Of a stretch of 13,590 nt of DNA, positions 6,334 to 13,590 are shown in pieces. Under the pieces are notes generated by a model. It did not search any database. It worked only from the letters and a program-made list of their open reading frames with translations, and was not told the origin of the DNA. The position numbers and the translations under genes were made by a program. Source of the DNA: Candidatus Omnitrophota bacterium. Its GTDB lineage: Bacteria > Omnitrophota > Gorgyraeia > Gygaellales > Profunditerraquicolaceae. The stretch spans positions 1-13,590 of the forward strand of contig JAQUAP010000036.1 in NCBI GenBank assembly GCA_028687205.1. The letters are read 5' to 3'. The first letter of the stretch is position 1. Each line of letters begins with the position of its first letter.

Positions 6334-8022
6334 CTACCTGAAGAATATATCCCTGGCCTCTAAAATTAGCGAGGAATCATCCTGCCAATTATCCATCCGC
6401 GGCGTATAAACTATATCCAGGGATTTTGCCTCTATAAGGCTGGGCAGCAGGCTAGCCATCCCAAAGCCGATGACCTGAAAAGTAACCGCTCCGTCACTCA
6501 CCCAGAATTTTAAAGTCTGGCGGCCTAAACTTTGCGGCTCTCCCTTTAACTTAAGGCCCCGGGTATAAAAAAGAGGCTCGGGGTTGCCGGTGCCGAAAGG
6601 CTCTAATCTTTCCAATTCTCCGACCATCCCTTCGGTTATGCTTGCCAGATCCAACTCCATATCTATATCTAAACTCGGCAACAAATCTTCTAAAGACAAC
6701 TGCTCATGCGCCAGGTGGTTGATGCTTTTTCTAAAATCATCAATACTCTCGCGGGTAATCATCAGCCCGACAGCATGGGCATGCCCGCCAAAAGCGTGCA
6801 GGAACTGGCGGCACTCTCCCAGCGCCCGGGAGAGATGAAAGTTTTTTATGGAGCGGCCCGAACCTTTGCACATTTTTTCATTCAGCGAAATGACGATTGC
6901 CGGGCGGTAAAACCTGTCCGCCAGCTTGGCCGCCACGATGCCCAGGACCCCTTGATGCCAATCGTCTTTGGCCACCACGATAACCTTATGCTCTTTAAAA
7001 TTAACTTCCTTATTGATAATATCTTCGGCTTCCTCCAGGATTTTACCCTCTATCTTCTGGCGAGCGCGATTATGCTGTTCAAGGACCCGGCTTAAATCCT
7101 GGGCTTGCTTAAAATCCGAACTCATCAATAGGTCGAAAGAAATCTCCGCCGAATCCATGCGGCCTGACGCGTTTAAGCGGGGAGCAAGCATAAAACTCAC
7201 GGAAGTAGAGCTAAATTTTTTATTTTTTATCCCTGCCTCTTCAATTAACGCCCTTAACCCCGGACGCCTGGTCGCAGAGAGCCTGAGCAACCCTTCTTTG
7301 ACGATGACGCGGTTCTCTCCCGTCAAAGGCACCACATCCGCCACCGTGCCTAAAGTGACTAAATCCAGCTCATCGAGTAATTTAGAATTGCTTAAGGCCT
7401 GGCAGAGCTTATAAGCAACGCCTACGCCGGCTAATTCCCGGTATGGATATCCGCAGCCCTCTACTTTGGGGTTAATAATGCTAAGGGCAGGCGGCAGAAC
7501 CCCTGCGTGCGGCTCATGATGGTCAGTGATAATGGTATCAATGTTATGCTTCTTTAATTCCTCTATCTCCCGCGGGTTTGCTATACCGCAGTCAACGGTA
7601 ATCAGGAGCTTGACCTTATTTTCTTTGGCGATATGCAGGATATTCTTCGCCAGGCCGTAACCCTCCTTTATCCTGTGCGGCATATAATGCAAGGTATCCA
7701 GGCCGCTCTTGCGCAGGCAGTCTTTAAGCAGGGCTACGCTGGTTATCCCGTCCACATCATAATCGCCAAAAATCATGACTTTTTCTTTTCCTGCCTTCGC
7801 CTCTTTAATGCGGTCTACCGCCTTACGCATCTGCCGGAAAGAAAACGGGTCAAGCATATGTTCCAGTTTGACATTGATAAATTTCTCCGCTTCTCCTGCG
7901 CTCGCCAGTCCGCGGTTGATTAAGATTTGAGCCAGGGTTTTGGAGATTTTTAATTCTTTGCTTAAAGAATCCTGGAGGCGGGTATGGATGGAAGCAATTC
8001 TTAAAATCTTGTGCGCATGCAT
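6334..8022 (-). CDS. recJ: Single-stranded-DNA-specific 5'-3' exonuclease RecJ
   Basis: RecJ degrades single-stranded DNA 5' to 3' in recombination and mismatch or base-excision repair. With start ATG 8022 the protein has 562 residues (E. coli RecJ 577). DHH-family motifs are in order: IFGDYDVDGITS with D87 and D89, LLITVDCGI with D144, TIITDHHEP with D167-H168-H169, and INPKVEGCGYPYRELAGVG. These residues bind two Mn/Mg ions. The DHHA1 part follows with GSGRSIKNFHL and FGGHAHAVG. An in-frame GTG at 8052, with GGAG upstream, would add 10 residues and overlap argS by 26 nt. I prefer ATG 8022 because it lies 4 nt after the argS stop and its N-terminus lines up in length with B. subtilis RecJ as I recall it. 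It is the last gene of the DUF5679-rsfS-argS-recJ run. Confidence 0.95.
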   Translation of the reverse strand: MHAHKILRIASIHTRLQDSLSKELKISKTLAQILINRGLASAGEAEKFINVKLEHMLDPFSFRQMRKAVDRIKEAKAGKEKVMIFGDYDVDGITSVALLKDCLRKSGLDTLHYMPHRIKEGYGLAKNILHIAKENKVKLLITVDCGIANPREIEELKKHNIDTIITDHHEPHAGVLPPALSIINPKVEGCGYPYRELAGVGVAYKLCQALSNSKLLDELDLVTLGTVADVVPLTGENRVIVKEGLLRLSATRRPGLRALIEEAGIKNKKFSSTSVSFMLAPRLNASGRMDSAEISFDLLMSSDFKQAQDLSRVLEQHNRARQKIEGKILEEAEDIINKEVNFKEHKVIVVAKDDWHQGVLGIVAAKLADRFYRPAIVISLNEKMCKGSGRSIKNFHLSRALGECRQFLHAFGGHAHAVGLMITRESIDDFRKSINHLAHEQLSLEDLLPSLDIDMELDLASITEGMVGELERLEPFGTGNPEPLFYTRGLKLKGEPQSLGRQTLKFWVSDGAVTFQVIGFGMASLLPSLIEAKSLDIVYTPRMDNWQDDSSLILEARDIFFR

Positions 8023-8026
8023 AAAT

Positions 8027-9664
8027 TTACATCTTCTCAGGCCGGGAAACACCTAACAGCTCCAGGCCCGTCGCGATAACCAGCCTCGCCCCTTCGATAA
8101 GGCATAGCCTTGCCTGGGTCAGCGCTGTGTTGTCGCTTAAAACGCGGTGCAAATCATAGAATTTGTGGAAGGCCTCGGAGAGTTCCTGCAGATAGACGGT
8201 AAGCATATAGGGATCCCGGGTTTTAAGGCAGACATTCAGGATATAGGAAAACTGCAATATCTTCTTGGTCAGGCCCAGCTCTTCTTTTTCTTTTAACAGC
8301 GTAAGGTCTGCATTTTTATTTAATTTAACTTCCGCGTTACGCAGTATACTGGAAATCCGGGCATGCGCGTATTGCACATAGTAAACCGGGTTTTCCGAAG
8401 TCTGCTTCTTGGCTACCTCCAAATCAAAATCCAGGTGGCTGTCAGTCCGGCGCATAAGGAAAAAGAACCTGGCGGCATCCCTGCCTACTTCATCCAGAAC
8501 TTCCCTTAAAGTTATATATTCGCCCCGGCGGGTAGACATCTGCACCGGCTTACCGCCCCTGAAGATCGTAGCTAATTGCACAATGACTATGGAGAGTGAA
8601 TCCGGGTCCCTGCCGAATGCCGCAACCGAGGCTTTTAACCTGTTGATATAGCCGTGATGGTCCGGACCCCAGAGATTGATCAGCCAAGCAAAGCCGCGTT
8701 TATATTTATCGTCATGATAAGCGATATCCGGGGCTAAATAGGTGTAAGAGCCGTCGCTCTTGACAACCACCCTGTCTTTATCGTCTCCAAAAGCGGTGGA
8801 TTTAAACCAGAGGGCGCCGTCGCTTTCATAAAGCAGCTTTTTTTTCTTCAAAAAATTAAAGGCCTTCAGGATCTTGCCGCTTTTTTCCAGCGCCTTTTGT
8901 GAATACCAGCAGTCAAATTTTATTCCGAAATCATCCAGCTCTTTTTTGATTATCTCCAAGATATAATTTGCCGCGAAATCACCGAGACCTTCGGGATTTA
9001 TTTTTTGTCTGCCTGCCTCTTTGGCTATTTCATAAATATATTCACCCTGATAATGGTCAAGCGGGAACTCTCCTTTTTCTCCCGCGAGTTCTTTCATTCG
9101 CAAGGCAACGGATTTAGAGAGGATGTTTATCTGGTTGCCCACGTCGTTAAGGTAATATTCTCTTTTAGCCTTAAAGCCTAAGAATTCTAAAATATTAGCC
9201 AGGGAATCTCCCACTGCCGCCTGACGGGCATGGGCAACGGATAAAGAACCGGTAGGGTTAGCGCTGACAAATTCAATCAATACGCGCTTTTGTTTACCGA
9301 GGTTAATCCGCAGGGCAGGCTCACCCCGGAGCAAAATTTCCCGTAGTTTTCCGTAGTGGTATTTAGCGTTAAGATAAAAGTTGATAAAACCCGCCCCTTC
9401 GGCCTTGATTTCCGCAATATATTCTTTTAAGTTGCTTTTTTCTGCTTGTTTATGCAAGGCCCTGATTAAAACTTCGGCTACTTCACGGGGGGATTTATGC
9501 AAGGGCTTGCTCAGGCGCAGGGCGATATTGGTGGAAAAATCGCCAAAGCGCTCTTCTGCCGGGATATCCAGGTATAAATCTTTAGCCAGGGACTGGCCAA
9601 AACCAGTTTCCTTTAATGCCGCCTGTATTAACCTGACTATCTGTTCCTGGATATTCTCTTTCAT
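8027..9664 (-). CDS. argS: Arginyl-tRNA synthetase
   Basis: ArgRS attaches arginine to tRNA-Arg using ATP. The 545-residue protein has the family's N-terminal tRNA-recognition domain (residues 1-~100, with ERFGDFSTNIALRL), the class I catalytic core beginning EFVSANPTGS (131-140), LNDVGNQI (172-179), LWGPDHHGYI (331-340), a KMSKS-equivalent QMSTRRGEYITL (375-386) and the C-terminal helical DALR anticodon-binding domain (YVQYAHARI from ~429 to the end). The HIGH signature is unusual: S142-V143-A144-H145 where most homologues have H-V/I-G-H. The first Lys of KMSKS is replaced by Gln, common in ArgRS. Length is normal. The ATG at 9664 lies 8 nt after the rsfS stop with no strong Shine-Dalgarno. 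The gene is intact and essential-looking, so the substitutions are probably lineage-specific. Confidence 0.96.
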   Translation of the reverse strand: MKENIQEQIVRLIQAALKETGFGQSLAKDLYLDIPAEERFGDFSTNIALRLSKPLHKSPREVAEVLIRALHKQAEKSNLKEYIAEIKAEGAGFINFYLNAKYHYGKLREILLRGEPALRINLGKQKRVLIEFVSANPTGSLSVAHARQAAVGDSLANILEFLGFKAKREYYLNDVGNQINILSKSVALRMKELAGEKGEFPLDHYQGEYIYEIAKEAGRQKINPEGLGDFAANYILEIIKKELDDFGIKFDCWYSQKALEKSGKILKAFNFLKKKKLLYESDGALWFKSTAFGDDKDRVVVKSDGSYTYLAPDIAYHDDKYKRGFAWLINLWGPDHHGYINRLKASVAAFGRDPDSLSIVIVQLATIFRGGKPVQMSTRRGEYITLREVLDEVGRDAARFFFLMRRTDSHLDFDLEVAKKQTSENPVYYVQYAHARISSILRNAEVKLNKNADLTLLKEKEELGLTKKILQFSYILNVCLKTRDPYMLTVYLQELSEAFHKFYDLHRVLSDNTALTQARLCLIEGARLVIATGLELLGVSRPEKM

Positions 9665-9672
9665 GTAAGCTT

Positions 9673-10026
9673 TTAGGATTTACGCGGGAGGGATACCTTC
9701 TTCGCATCAGACCAGAGGCGCTCTAAACCATAGAATTCGCGTATCGGCTTATAAAAAACATGCGCTATTACCGATACAAAATCTAAAACTATCCAACCGG
9801 ATTCATCGGTAGGGGAAACCTTGGAGAGCGATTTTAATTTATCTTTCGCTAGATCCTCTTCTATCCCCCGGACAATGGCGTTGGTGTGGCGTAAGCTTGT
9901 TCCGCTGGTAATGATAAAATAATCGCAGAAGGAAGCAACCTTACGCATATCCAAGATTACCACCTTCTGCGCTTTTTTTGACTTAGCTGCTAACGCGATA
10001 CGTTGAGCTAACTTTTTTGTATCTAT
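9673..10026 (-). CDS. rsfS: Ribosomal silencing factor RsfS, probable AUA start
   Basis: RsfS binds L14 on the 50S subunit and blocks subunit joining in starvation. Family signatures: VVILDMRKVAS, CDYFIITSGTSLRHTNAI, DESGWIVLDFVSVIAHVF and FYGLERLW. The nearest canonical start, GTG 9963, gives 96 residues and cuts off the conserved first helix. The frame continues upstream with RsfS-like sequence (DTKKLAQRIALAAKSKKAQK) to a stop at 10060-10062, yet contains no ATG, GTG or TTG there. An ATA at 10026-10024 preceded by AAGAGG with 9-nt spacing gives a 117-residue protein with 27 residues up to the LDM motif, against 26 or 27 in B. subtilis RsfS as I recall it. I annotate that start. It lies 29 nt after the preceding small gene and 8 nt before argS. 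Function sure; start probable. Confidence 0.88.
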   Translation of the reverse strand: MDTKKLAQRIALAAKSKKAQKVVILDMRKVASFCDYFIITSGTSLRHTNAIVRGIEEDLAKDKLKSLSKVSPTDESGWIVLDFVSVIAHVFYKPIREFYGLERLWSDAKKVSLPRKS

Positions 10027-10035
10027 TGCCCCTGA

Positions 10036-10041
10036 CCTCTT
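10036..10041 (-). promoter_or_regulatory. Ribosome binding site supporting the AUA start of rsfS
   Basis: AAGAGG on the minus strand ends 9 nt before the ATA at 10026-10024. A GGGG run (10032-10029) lies closer. No comparable Shine-Dalgarno precedes the GTG at 9963. Confidence 0.5.
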
Positions 10042-10055
10042 CTTATCTAATAAAC

Positions 10056-10205
10056 TTATTTATTACCCAAAATCTTATACATGCCGGTGCCACAAGAAGA
10101 ACACTTGCCCTTCATTGCCTGGCGGCCGTTCTTCATCGTTACCTTCTGTTCATCCTTCATCTCTTTTTTTTCTTTGCATTTTACGCAATAACCTTTTTCT
10201 GCCAT
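10056..10205 (-). CDS. Small zinc-ribbon protein, DUF5679 type (49 aa)
   Basis: This short gene runs from ATG 10205 to TAA 10056 and encodes 49 residues. It begins M-A-E-K-G-Y-C-V-K-C and contains E-M-K-D, V-T-M-K-N-G-R and K-G-K-C-S-S-C-G-T. The two CxxC knuckles (C7/C10 and C35/C38) form a probable zinc ribbon. The pattern GYCVKCK-KEMKD-VTMKNGR-KGKC-xx-CGT matches small DUF5679 proteins as I remember them; their function is unknown to me. Translation is supported by AAGGAGG (10218-10212), 6 nt before the ATG, and by a consensus promoter. It is the first gene of the operon leading to rsfS, argS and recJ, so a link to ribosome or RNA function is possible but only inferred. Confidence 0.9.
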   Translation of the reverse strand: MAEKGYCVKCKEKKEMKDEQKVTMKNGRQAMKGKCSSCGTGMYKILGNK

Positions 10206-10211
10206 TTGTTT

Positions 10212-10218
10212 CCTCCTT
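10212..10218 (-). promoter_or_regulatory. Ribosome binding site of the DUF5679-type gene
   Basis: AAGGAGG on the minus strand lies 6 nt before the ATG at 10205. It is the strongest Shine-Dalgarno in the window and supports this short gene being translated. Confidence 0.85.
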
Positions 10219-10240
10219 GTTTGAGTTAGCTTCTATTTAT

Positions 10241-10269
10241 ATTATACCGCCTTGCGCTGCAAAGGTCAA
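10241..10269 (-). promoter_or_regulatory. Promoter of the DUF5679-rsfS-argS-recJ operon
   Basis: On the minus strand TTGACC (10269-10264), a 17-nt spacer and a perfect TATAAT (10246-10241) sit 35 nt before the first ATG. The spacer holds a short imperfect inverted repeat (CCTTTGC, GCAAGG) that could be an operator or the remains of a terminator for the upstream genes. No U-tract follows it. The -35 box begins 3 nt beyond the stop of the upstream CNNM gene. Confidence 0.85.
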
Positions 10270-10272
10270 TTT

Positions 10273-11283
10273 TTATTTGTGGAACTCTCTGGAAGTATGC
10301 GCTTCTTCTATTTCGCCGACAATCTCCTCGGTCAGGTCTTCCAGGGTGATTAGCCCGAGCGCCTTTTGTTTGCTGTCTACCACGATAGCGATCTGGATTT
10401 TGTCCGTCTGGAACTTTCTTAAAAGCTCATTTACGCGCATACCCTCCGGGACATAATAAGCTGCGTGCACTAAGTCCTGCAAAAGAAATAATCCTTTATC
10501 CCTCAATATGTAAAGCAGGTCACGGGCATAAATAATCCCCACGACATTATCCTTCTTGCCGCTATAGACCGGAAGCCGCGCATGCCCCTCTTCCACGAAT
10601 GTATTCAACAGCTCTTCGGGGGTAATATTAATATTAACGGCTACCATTTTATCCTCGGGGATCATCACATCGCTCACCTTGGTATCCCCGAATTCAAAGA
10701 TACGGTGCAGCATCTTCCTTTCTTCATCGCTTAAAACTCCTTCGTCCTTACCCACCTCTATCATCAGGCGTAATTCTTCTTCCGTAACGAGCGGCGACCT
10801 CTTGGTCGGGCCAACCCTGAATATCTTAAGAATGAAGTTACTAATGCCGGCAAAAAAAATGATAATGGGATTTAATACCTTGATGAACGCCTCCATCATG
10901 GGGGCAGTAATCAGGGCTGATTTTTCCGTATGTTTGGCAGCCAGCATTTTAGGGGTTATATCGCAGATGATAAGCACAAAGACGGTGGTAACAATAGTAG
11001 CTATGGTTGCGCCCAGTTCAGAACCAAATAACGGTATGAGCAGTACCGTAACAATAGCCGCCATGGCAATATTCACAAAATCATTCCCGACTAAGATCGC
11101 GGTGATGAATTTATCGAATTTAGTAACCAAGTTCTGGATACTCTGGGCCTTTTTTACGCCTTTAGTTACCATATGGCGCAGCCGGATCTTACTCAAGGCA
11201 ACCACTGAGGTTTCAGCAACCGCGAAGAAAAAAGAGAGGGCCGCTAAGATTGTAAATAATACTATCAAAATAAAGATTGTCAT
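10273..11283 (-). CDS. CNNM/DUF21 membrane protein with two CBS domains (CorC/HlyC-type family)
   Basis: The protein has 336 residues. Residues 1-~155 are the CNNM (DUF21) transmembrane domain with hydrophobic segments near 1-24, 58-85, 90-108 and 130-153. Family motifs include FAVAETSVVALSK (20-32), LVGNDFVNIA (64-73) and a TPK (110-112) in CDITPKMLAAKHTE. Residues ~165-200 (TEEELRLMIEVGKDEGVLSDEER) are the usual acidic linker. Two CBS domains follow at ~205-260 (VSDVMIPEDKMVAV) and ~268-325 (VVDSKQKALGLITLEDLTEEIVG). It lacks the C-terminal CorC/HlyC transporter-associated domain of the longer (~420-450 aa) members. Relatives take part in Mg2+/Co2+ efflux; no enzymatic function is implied by the old 'hemolysin' name. 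Its ATG lies 3 nt after the M16 peptidase stop, with AGGA inside that gene's end, so the two are probably cotranscribed. Confidence 0.92.
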   Translation of the reverse strand: MTIFILIVLFTILAALSFFFAVAETSVVALSKIRLRHMVTKGVKKAQSIQNLVTKFDKFITAILVGNDFVNIAMAAIVTVLLIPLFGSELGATIATIVTTVFVLIICDITPKMLAAKHTEKSALITAPMMEAFIKVLNPIIIFFAGISNFILKIFRVGPTKRSPLVTEEELRLMIEVGKDEGVLSDEERKMLHRIFEFGDTKVSDVMIPEDKMVAVNINITPEELLNTFVEEGHARLPVYSGKKDNVVGIIYARDLLYILRDKGLFLLQDLVHAAYYVPEGMRVNELLRKFQTDKIQIAIVVDSKQKALGLITLEDLTEEIVGEIEEAHTSREFHK

Positions 11284-11286
11284 GGC

Positions 11287-12564
11287 TTATCCTATAGATA
11301 ACCCTTTGCGTATTTTATCTTCCATCCCCGCCAGCGGCCCGATAAGGCTTAAATTGATATTTGCGTCCCTGAATATTTTACGCGCTGCTGTGGCAATGTC
11401 AACCTTCTCCACGCGGTTGACCTCGGCGATAACCTCATCTAAAGAGAATGCCTTATTTAACATCAGGGTAGTTTCGCCGATCCAGAGCATATATTCCAGG
11501 GTATCCTCCAGCGCCAGCTTTAATTGCCCTATATAGAATTCTTTCGCGCGCCTGAATTCACCGTCGCTGATCAGTTCATCCGTGGACTTTTCTAATTCCT
11601 CTAAAATCAATTTAATCGCCTCGGGGACCTTTTTATTATCGATCCCGGCATGCACAATAAAAGCGCCGGTATCCTGAAAACGTTTTACCACCGTCCCTAT
11701 TTCATAGGCCAGGCCGCGCTTTTCCCTTAATTCGTTAAAAAGGCGGCTAGACATATTCGCGCCTAATACAATGTGCAGCAGGCTTAAGGCATGCTTTAAA
11801 GGATGCTCGCGCTTAAAGCTCCTGAATCCTAAAGCCATATGGGTCTGCTCTGTATCCTTGTTCAAGATTTTAAGGCCCGGTGCGTCCTGTTTTTCTTTCG
11901 CCGCCGGGAAAGTATTCTGCCTGGCGCGCTTAAAGCCGGAGAATATCTTTGCTACATCCTGCTCCAGCTTATCGGTATCCAGGGAGCCGCAGGCGCTCAC
12001 CACAATATTAGAAGGGGTGTAATATTTCTGCTTAAAATCTGAGAGCGCCGGACGCTGCACGCGTTTTACGGATGCAACTGTCCCGATTATCGGCTCGCCA
12101 AGCGGCTGCTTGGGCCAGAGCAATTCATCCAGGAGTTCATATACATAGCTTTGCGGAAGGTCCTTATACATCTTTAGCTCTTCCAGGATGACTGTCTTCT
12201 CCTTTTCAATCTCTTGGGCGGGCAGGCTCGGGTTAAGCACCATATCCGCTAATACCTTTAAACCGGTATTTAAATACTTAGCCGGGACTTTAACTAAATA
12301 ACAGGTAGACTCTTCGGAGGTAAAACCGTTTAAAGACCCTCCTATGCCTTCAATAGATTCTTTGAGCCTGCGGCAGGAATAATTCCTGGTGCCCTTAAAT
12401 AAAATATGCTCCAGGAAATGCGATATACCCTTGTTCCCGGAATGCTCATATCTGCCGCCGACTTTTATCCAAATGCCTAATGCCACTGACTGGCGTTCCG
12501 GTATCTTATGCGCGATGATTTTTAATCCGTTATCCAGCGCTTTTTTTCTGTAGCTAGTTTTCAT
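11287..12564 (-). CDS. M16-family zinc metallopeptidase (insulinase / processing-peptidase type)
   Basis: This 425-residue protein has the inverted zinc motif HFLEH (H49, E52, H53) in GISHFLEHILFKGT, with the third zinc ligand most likely E129 in VILEELKMYKD, about 75 residues downstream as the family requires. It starts with LDNGLKIIAHKIPERQSVALGIWIKVGGR, typical of M16B members such as B. subtilis MlpA (YmxG). The second, non-catalytic half keeps the NELREKRGLAYEIGT substrate-binding segment (R and Y). A single ~420-residue chain indicates a dimer of such chains or a self-paired enzyme. No signal peptide is seen, so it is probably cytoplasmic. Its ATG overlaps the trpA TGA (ATGA), implying translational coupling; no Shine-Dalgarno is visible. 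Substrate unknown. Confidence 0.95.
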   Translation of the reverse strand: MKTSYRKKALDNGLKIIAHKIPERQSVALGIWIKVGGRYEHSGNKGISHFLEHILFKGTRNYSCRRLKESIEGIGGSLNGFTSEESTCYLVKVPAKYLNTGLKVLADMVLNPSLPAQEIEKEKTVILEELKMYKDLPQSYVYELLDELLWPKQPLGEPIIGTVASVKRVQRPALSDFKQKYYTPSNIVVSACGSLDTDKLEQDVAKIFSGFKRARQNTFPAAKEKQDAPGLKILNKDTEQTHMALGFRSFKREHPLKHALSLLHIVLGANMSSRLFNELREKRGLAYEIGTVVKRFQDTGAFIVHAGIDNKKVPEAIKLILEELEKSTDELISDGEFRRAKEFYIGQLKLALEDTLEYMLWIGETTLMLNKAFSLDEVIAEVNRVEKVDIATAARKIFRDANINLSLIGPLAGMEDKIRKGLSIG

Positions 12565-13346
12565 TTATTTAGTTTAGCGACAAAACCGCTTACTTTCCTG
12601 ATTAAATCCGGCGCGCCTAAATTTTCTTTTATCTTTTTAACAATCGCGCTTCCGATAATCACGCCATCGGCAATCTTCTTAATCTCCCTGGCCTGATAAG
12701 GAGTGGATACCCCAAAACCCACGCAGATTGGCTTACGGGTATATCTTTTAATCAAATTTATATTTTTACGGATATCCGCGGGAAGTTTGCTGCGCGCGCC
12801 AGTTACGCCGGTCAAAGAAACATAGTAAATGAACCCTTGCGTGACCCTAGCGATTAATTTTACCCTTTTTCTACTGCTGGTCGGCGAAAGAAAACAGATG
12901 GTATCCAGCCCTTTTCTTTTGGCCGCTTGAATAAAGCCCCTGCCTTCTTCGGGCGGAAGGTCAGGGATAATCACCCCGTCCACTCCGGATTTCTTCGCCT
13001 CTAATATAAACCTGTTCTCCGGAAAACAGAATACGGGATTGTAATAAGTCATCAGGCAAATGGGCATATTTACATGCCTGCGCGCCTTCTTCACCAGATT
13101 TAATATATCAATCAGGCGCGTATGCTTCTTTAACGCCTGCTGGGAGGCCTCCTGGATTACCGGGCCGTCAGCCATGGGGTCGGAAAAAGGCACGCCCAGC
13201 TCTAAAATATCCACCCCTATTTTATCAAACGCATAGATAAGCTTTTCGGTTACAGCCAGGCTTGGATAGCCGGCGGTAATAAAGGCGATGAACGCCTTTT
13301 GCTTAGCTTTTTTTAGTTCCTTAAATTTTTTAGCGATGCGGTTCAT
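12561..13346 (-). CDS. trpA: Tryptophan synthase alpha subunit
   Basis: TrpA cleaves indole-3-glycerol phosphate to indole and glyceraldehyde-3-phosphate and passes indole to TrpB. The 261-residue TIM-barrel protein has the family's usual length. Catalytic E49 (in DILELGVPFSDP) and D60 (in MADGPVIQ) fall at the same numbers as in the Salmonella enzyme. Other signatures are AFITAGYPS (20-28), MTYYNP, DGVIIPDLPPEE, the phosphate-binding VGFGVST and DGVIIGSAIV. The ATG overlaps the trpB stop and the TGA overlaps the M16 peptidase ATG, both as ATGA. No separate ribosome binding site is visible, so translation is probably coupled to trpB. Confidence 0.98.
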   Translation of the reverse strand: MNRIAKKFKELKKAKQKAFIAFITAGYPSLAVTEKLIYAFDKIGVDILELGVPFSDPMADGPVIQEASQQALKKHTRLIDILNLVKKARRHVNMPICLMTYYNPVFCFPENRFILEAKKSGVDGVIIPDLPPEEGRGFIQAAKRKGLDTICFLSPTSSRKRVKLIARVTQGFIYYVSLTGVTGARSKLPADIRKNINLIKRYTRKPICVGFGVSTPYQAREIKKIADGVIIGSAIVKKIKENLGAPDLIRKVSGFVAKLNK

Positions 13347-13590
13347 ATTTTTTGGTTGCGCGTAACGATGCCTAAGTCTTTATCTCCCCTGCCGGATAAA
13401 CAAACAACAATAATAGATTTTTTGCTGATTTTTCTGGCTAATTTCTTCAAATAAGCAATGGCGTGAGCTGATTCCAGGGCAGGGATAATGCCTTCTATTT
13501 CAGTCAGCAGGCTAAAATCCTCCAGTGCCTCTTTGTCATTAACCGCAACGTATTTGGCGCGGCCGATTTTTTTATAATAGGCATGCTCCG
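13343..13590 (-). CDS. trpB: Tryptophan synthase beta subunit, C-terminal 81 residues (partial, runs off right edge)
   Basis: The minus strand reads from the right edge to a TGA at 13345-13343. It encodes a C-terminal fragment with the TrpB signatures EHAYYKKIGRAKYVAVND, EIEGIIPALESAHAIAY and VVCLSGRGDKD. These contain the conserved ESAHA segment and the SGRGDKD loop, the Ser of which contacts the pyridoxal phosphate ring in known structures. TrpB condenses indole with L-serine to give tryptophan. The stop overlaps the trpA ATG (ATGA). The start and most of the gene lie outside the window. Confidence 0.97.
   Translation of the reverse strand, partial: EHAYYKKIGRAKYVAVNDKEALEDFSLLTEIEGIIPALESAHAIAYLKKLARKISKKSIIVVCLSGRGDKDLGIVTRNQKI

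Noticed and set aside
8023..8052. GTG 8052 as the recJ start
   Set aside because: It has a GGAG upstream but overlaps argS by 26 nt and adds 10 residues beyond the usual RecJ N-terminus; ATG 8022 fits better.
9961..9963. GTG 9963 as the rsfS start
   Set aside because: It removes the conserved N-terminal helix that is plainly encoded upstream and has no good ribosome binding site.
10679..11536. Long plus-strand open frame (285 codons) opposite the CNNM and M16 genes
   Set aside because: It spans the junction of two well-supported minus-strand genes, is Ser/Thr/Ile/Met-rich low-quality protein, and has no recognisable family; it is a shadow.

Overview
The window looks like a chromosomal piece of a 'Candidatus Omnitrophota' (OP3-lineage) bacterium. 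The best clue is the left-hand gene. It encodes a very large protein whose signal-bearing N-terminal ~330 residues resemble, from memory, a region recurrent in giant Omnitrophota proteins. The TrpA, M16 peptidase, CNNM/CBS, RsfS, ArgRS and RecJ neighbourhood is also compatible with that lineage. No database was searched, so the taxonomy is an inference. All genes lie on the minus strand except rpmB.

Layout, left to right. (1) Positions 1-2890 hold the first 963 residues of a giant gene that runs off the left edge: signal peptide, lineage-type N-terminal region, helical linker, then an archaeal-type glucose-6-phosphate isomerase cupin with its four metal ligands. (2) Positions 2891-3109 hold a candidate promoter, a 12-bp hairpin and a strong U-tract hairpin, either a terminator or an attenuator in the giant gene's leader. 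(3) Positions 3110-6019 encode a UvrD-like helicase fused to an Fe-S PD-(D/E)XK nuclease. It diverges from rpmB (L28, plus strand) across 76 bp that carry two interleaved sigma70-type promoters. (4) Positions 6334-10205, read right to left, form a housekeeping operon: a 49-aa zinc-ribbon protein (DUF5679 type), rsfS, argS, recJ. It starts from a near-perfect promoter at 10241-10269. (5) Positions 10273-13590, read right to left, hold the end of trpB, then trpA, an M16 zinc peptidase and a CNNM/CBS membrane protein. They are joined by ATGA overlaps or a 3-nt gap, so they are probably one transcript.

The points most worth attention are the exported giant protein with an apparent sugar-phosphate isomerase domain and its structured leader; the rsfS gene, whose conserved N-terminus has no ATG/GTG/TTG start and seems to begin at AUA; and the helicase-nuclease that unites AddA-like and AddB-like features in one chain. 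The window is almost entirely coding; no tRNA, rRNA, CRISPR array or insertion sequence was seen.
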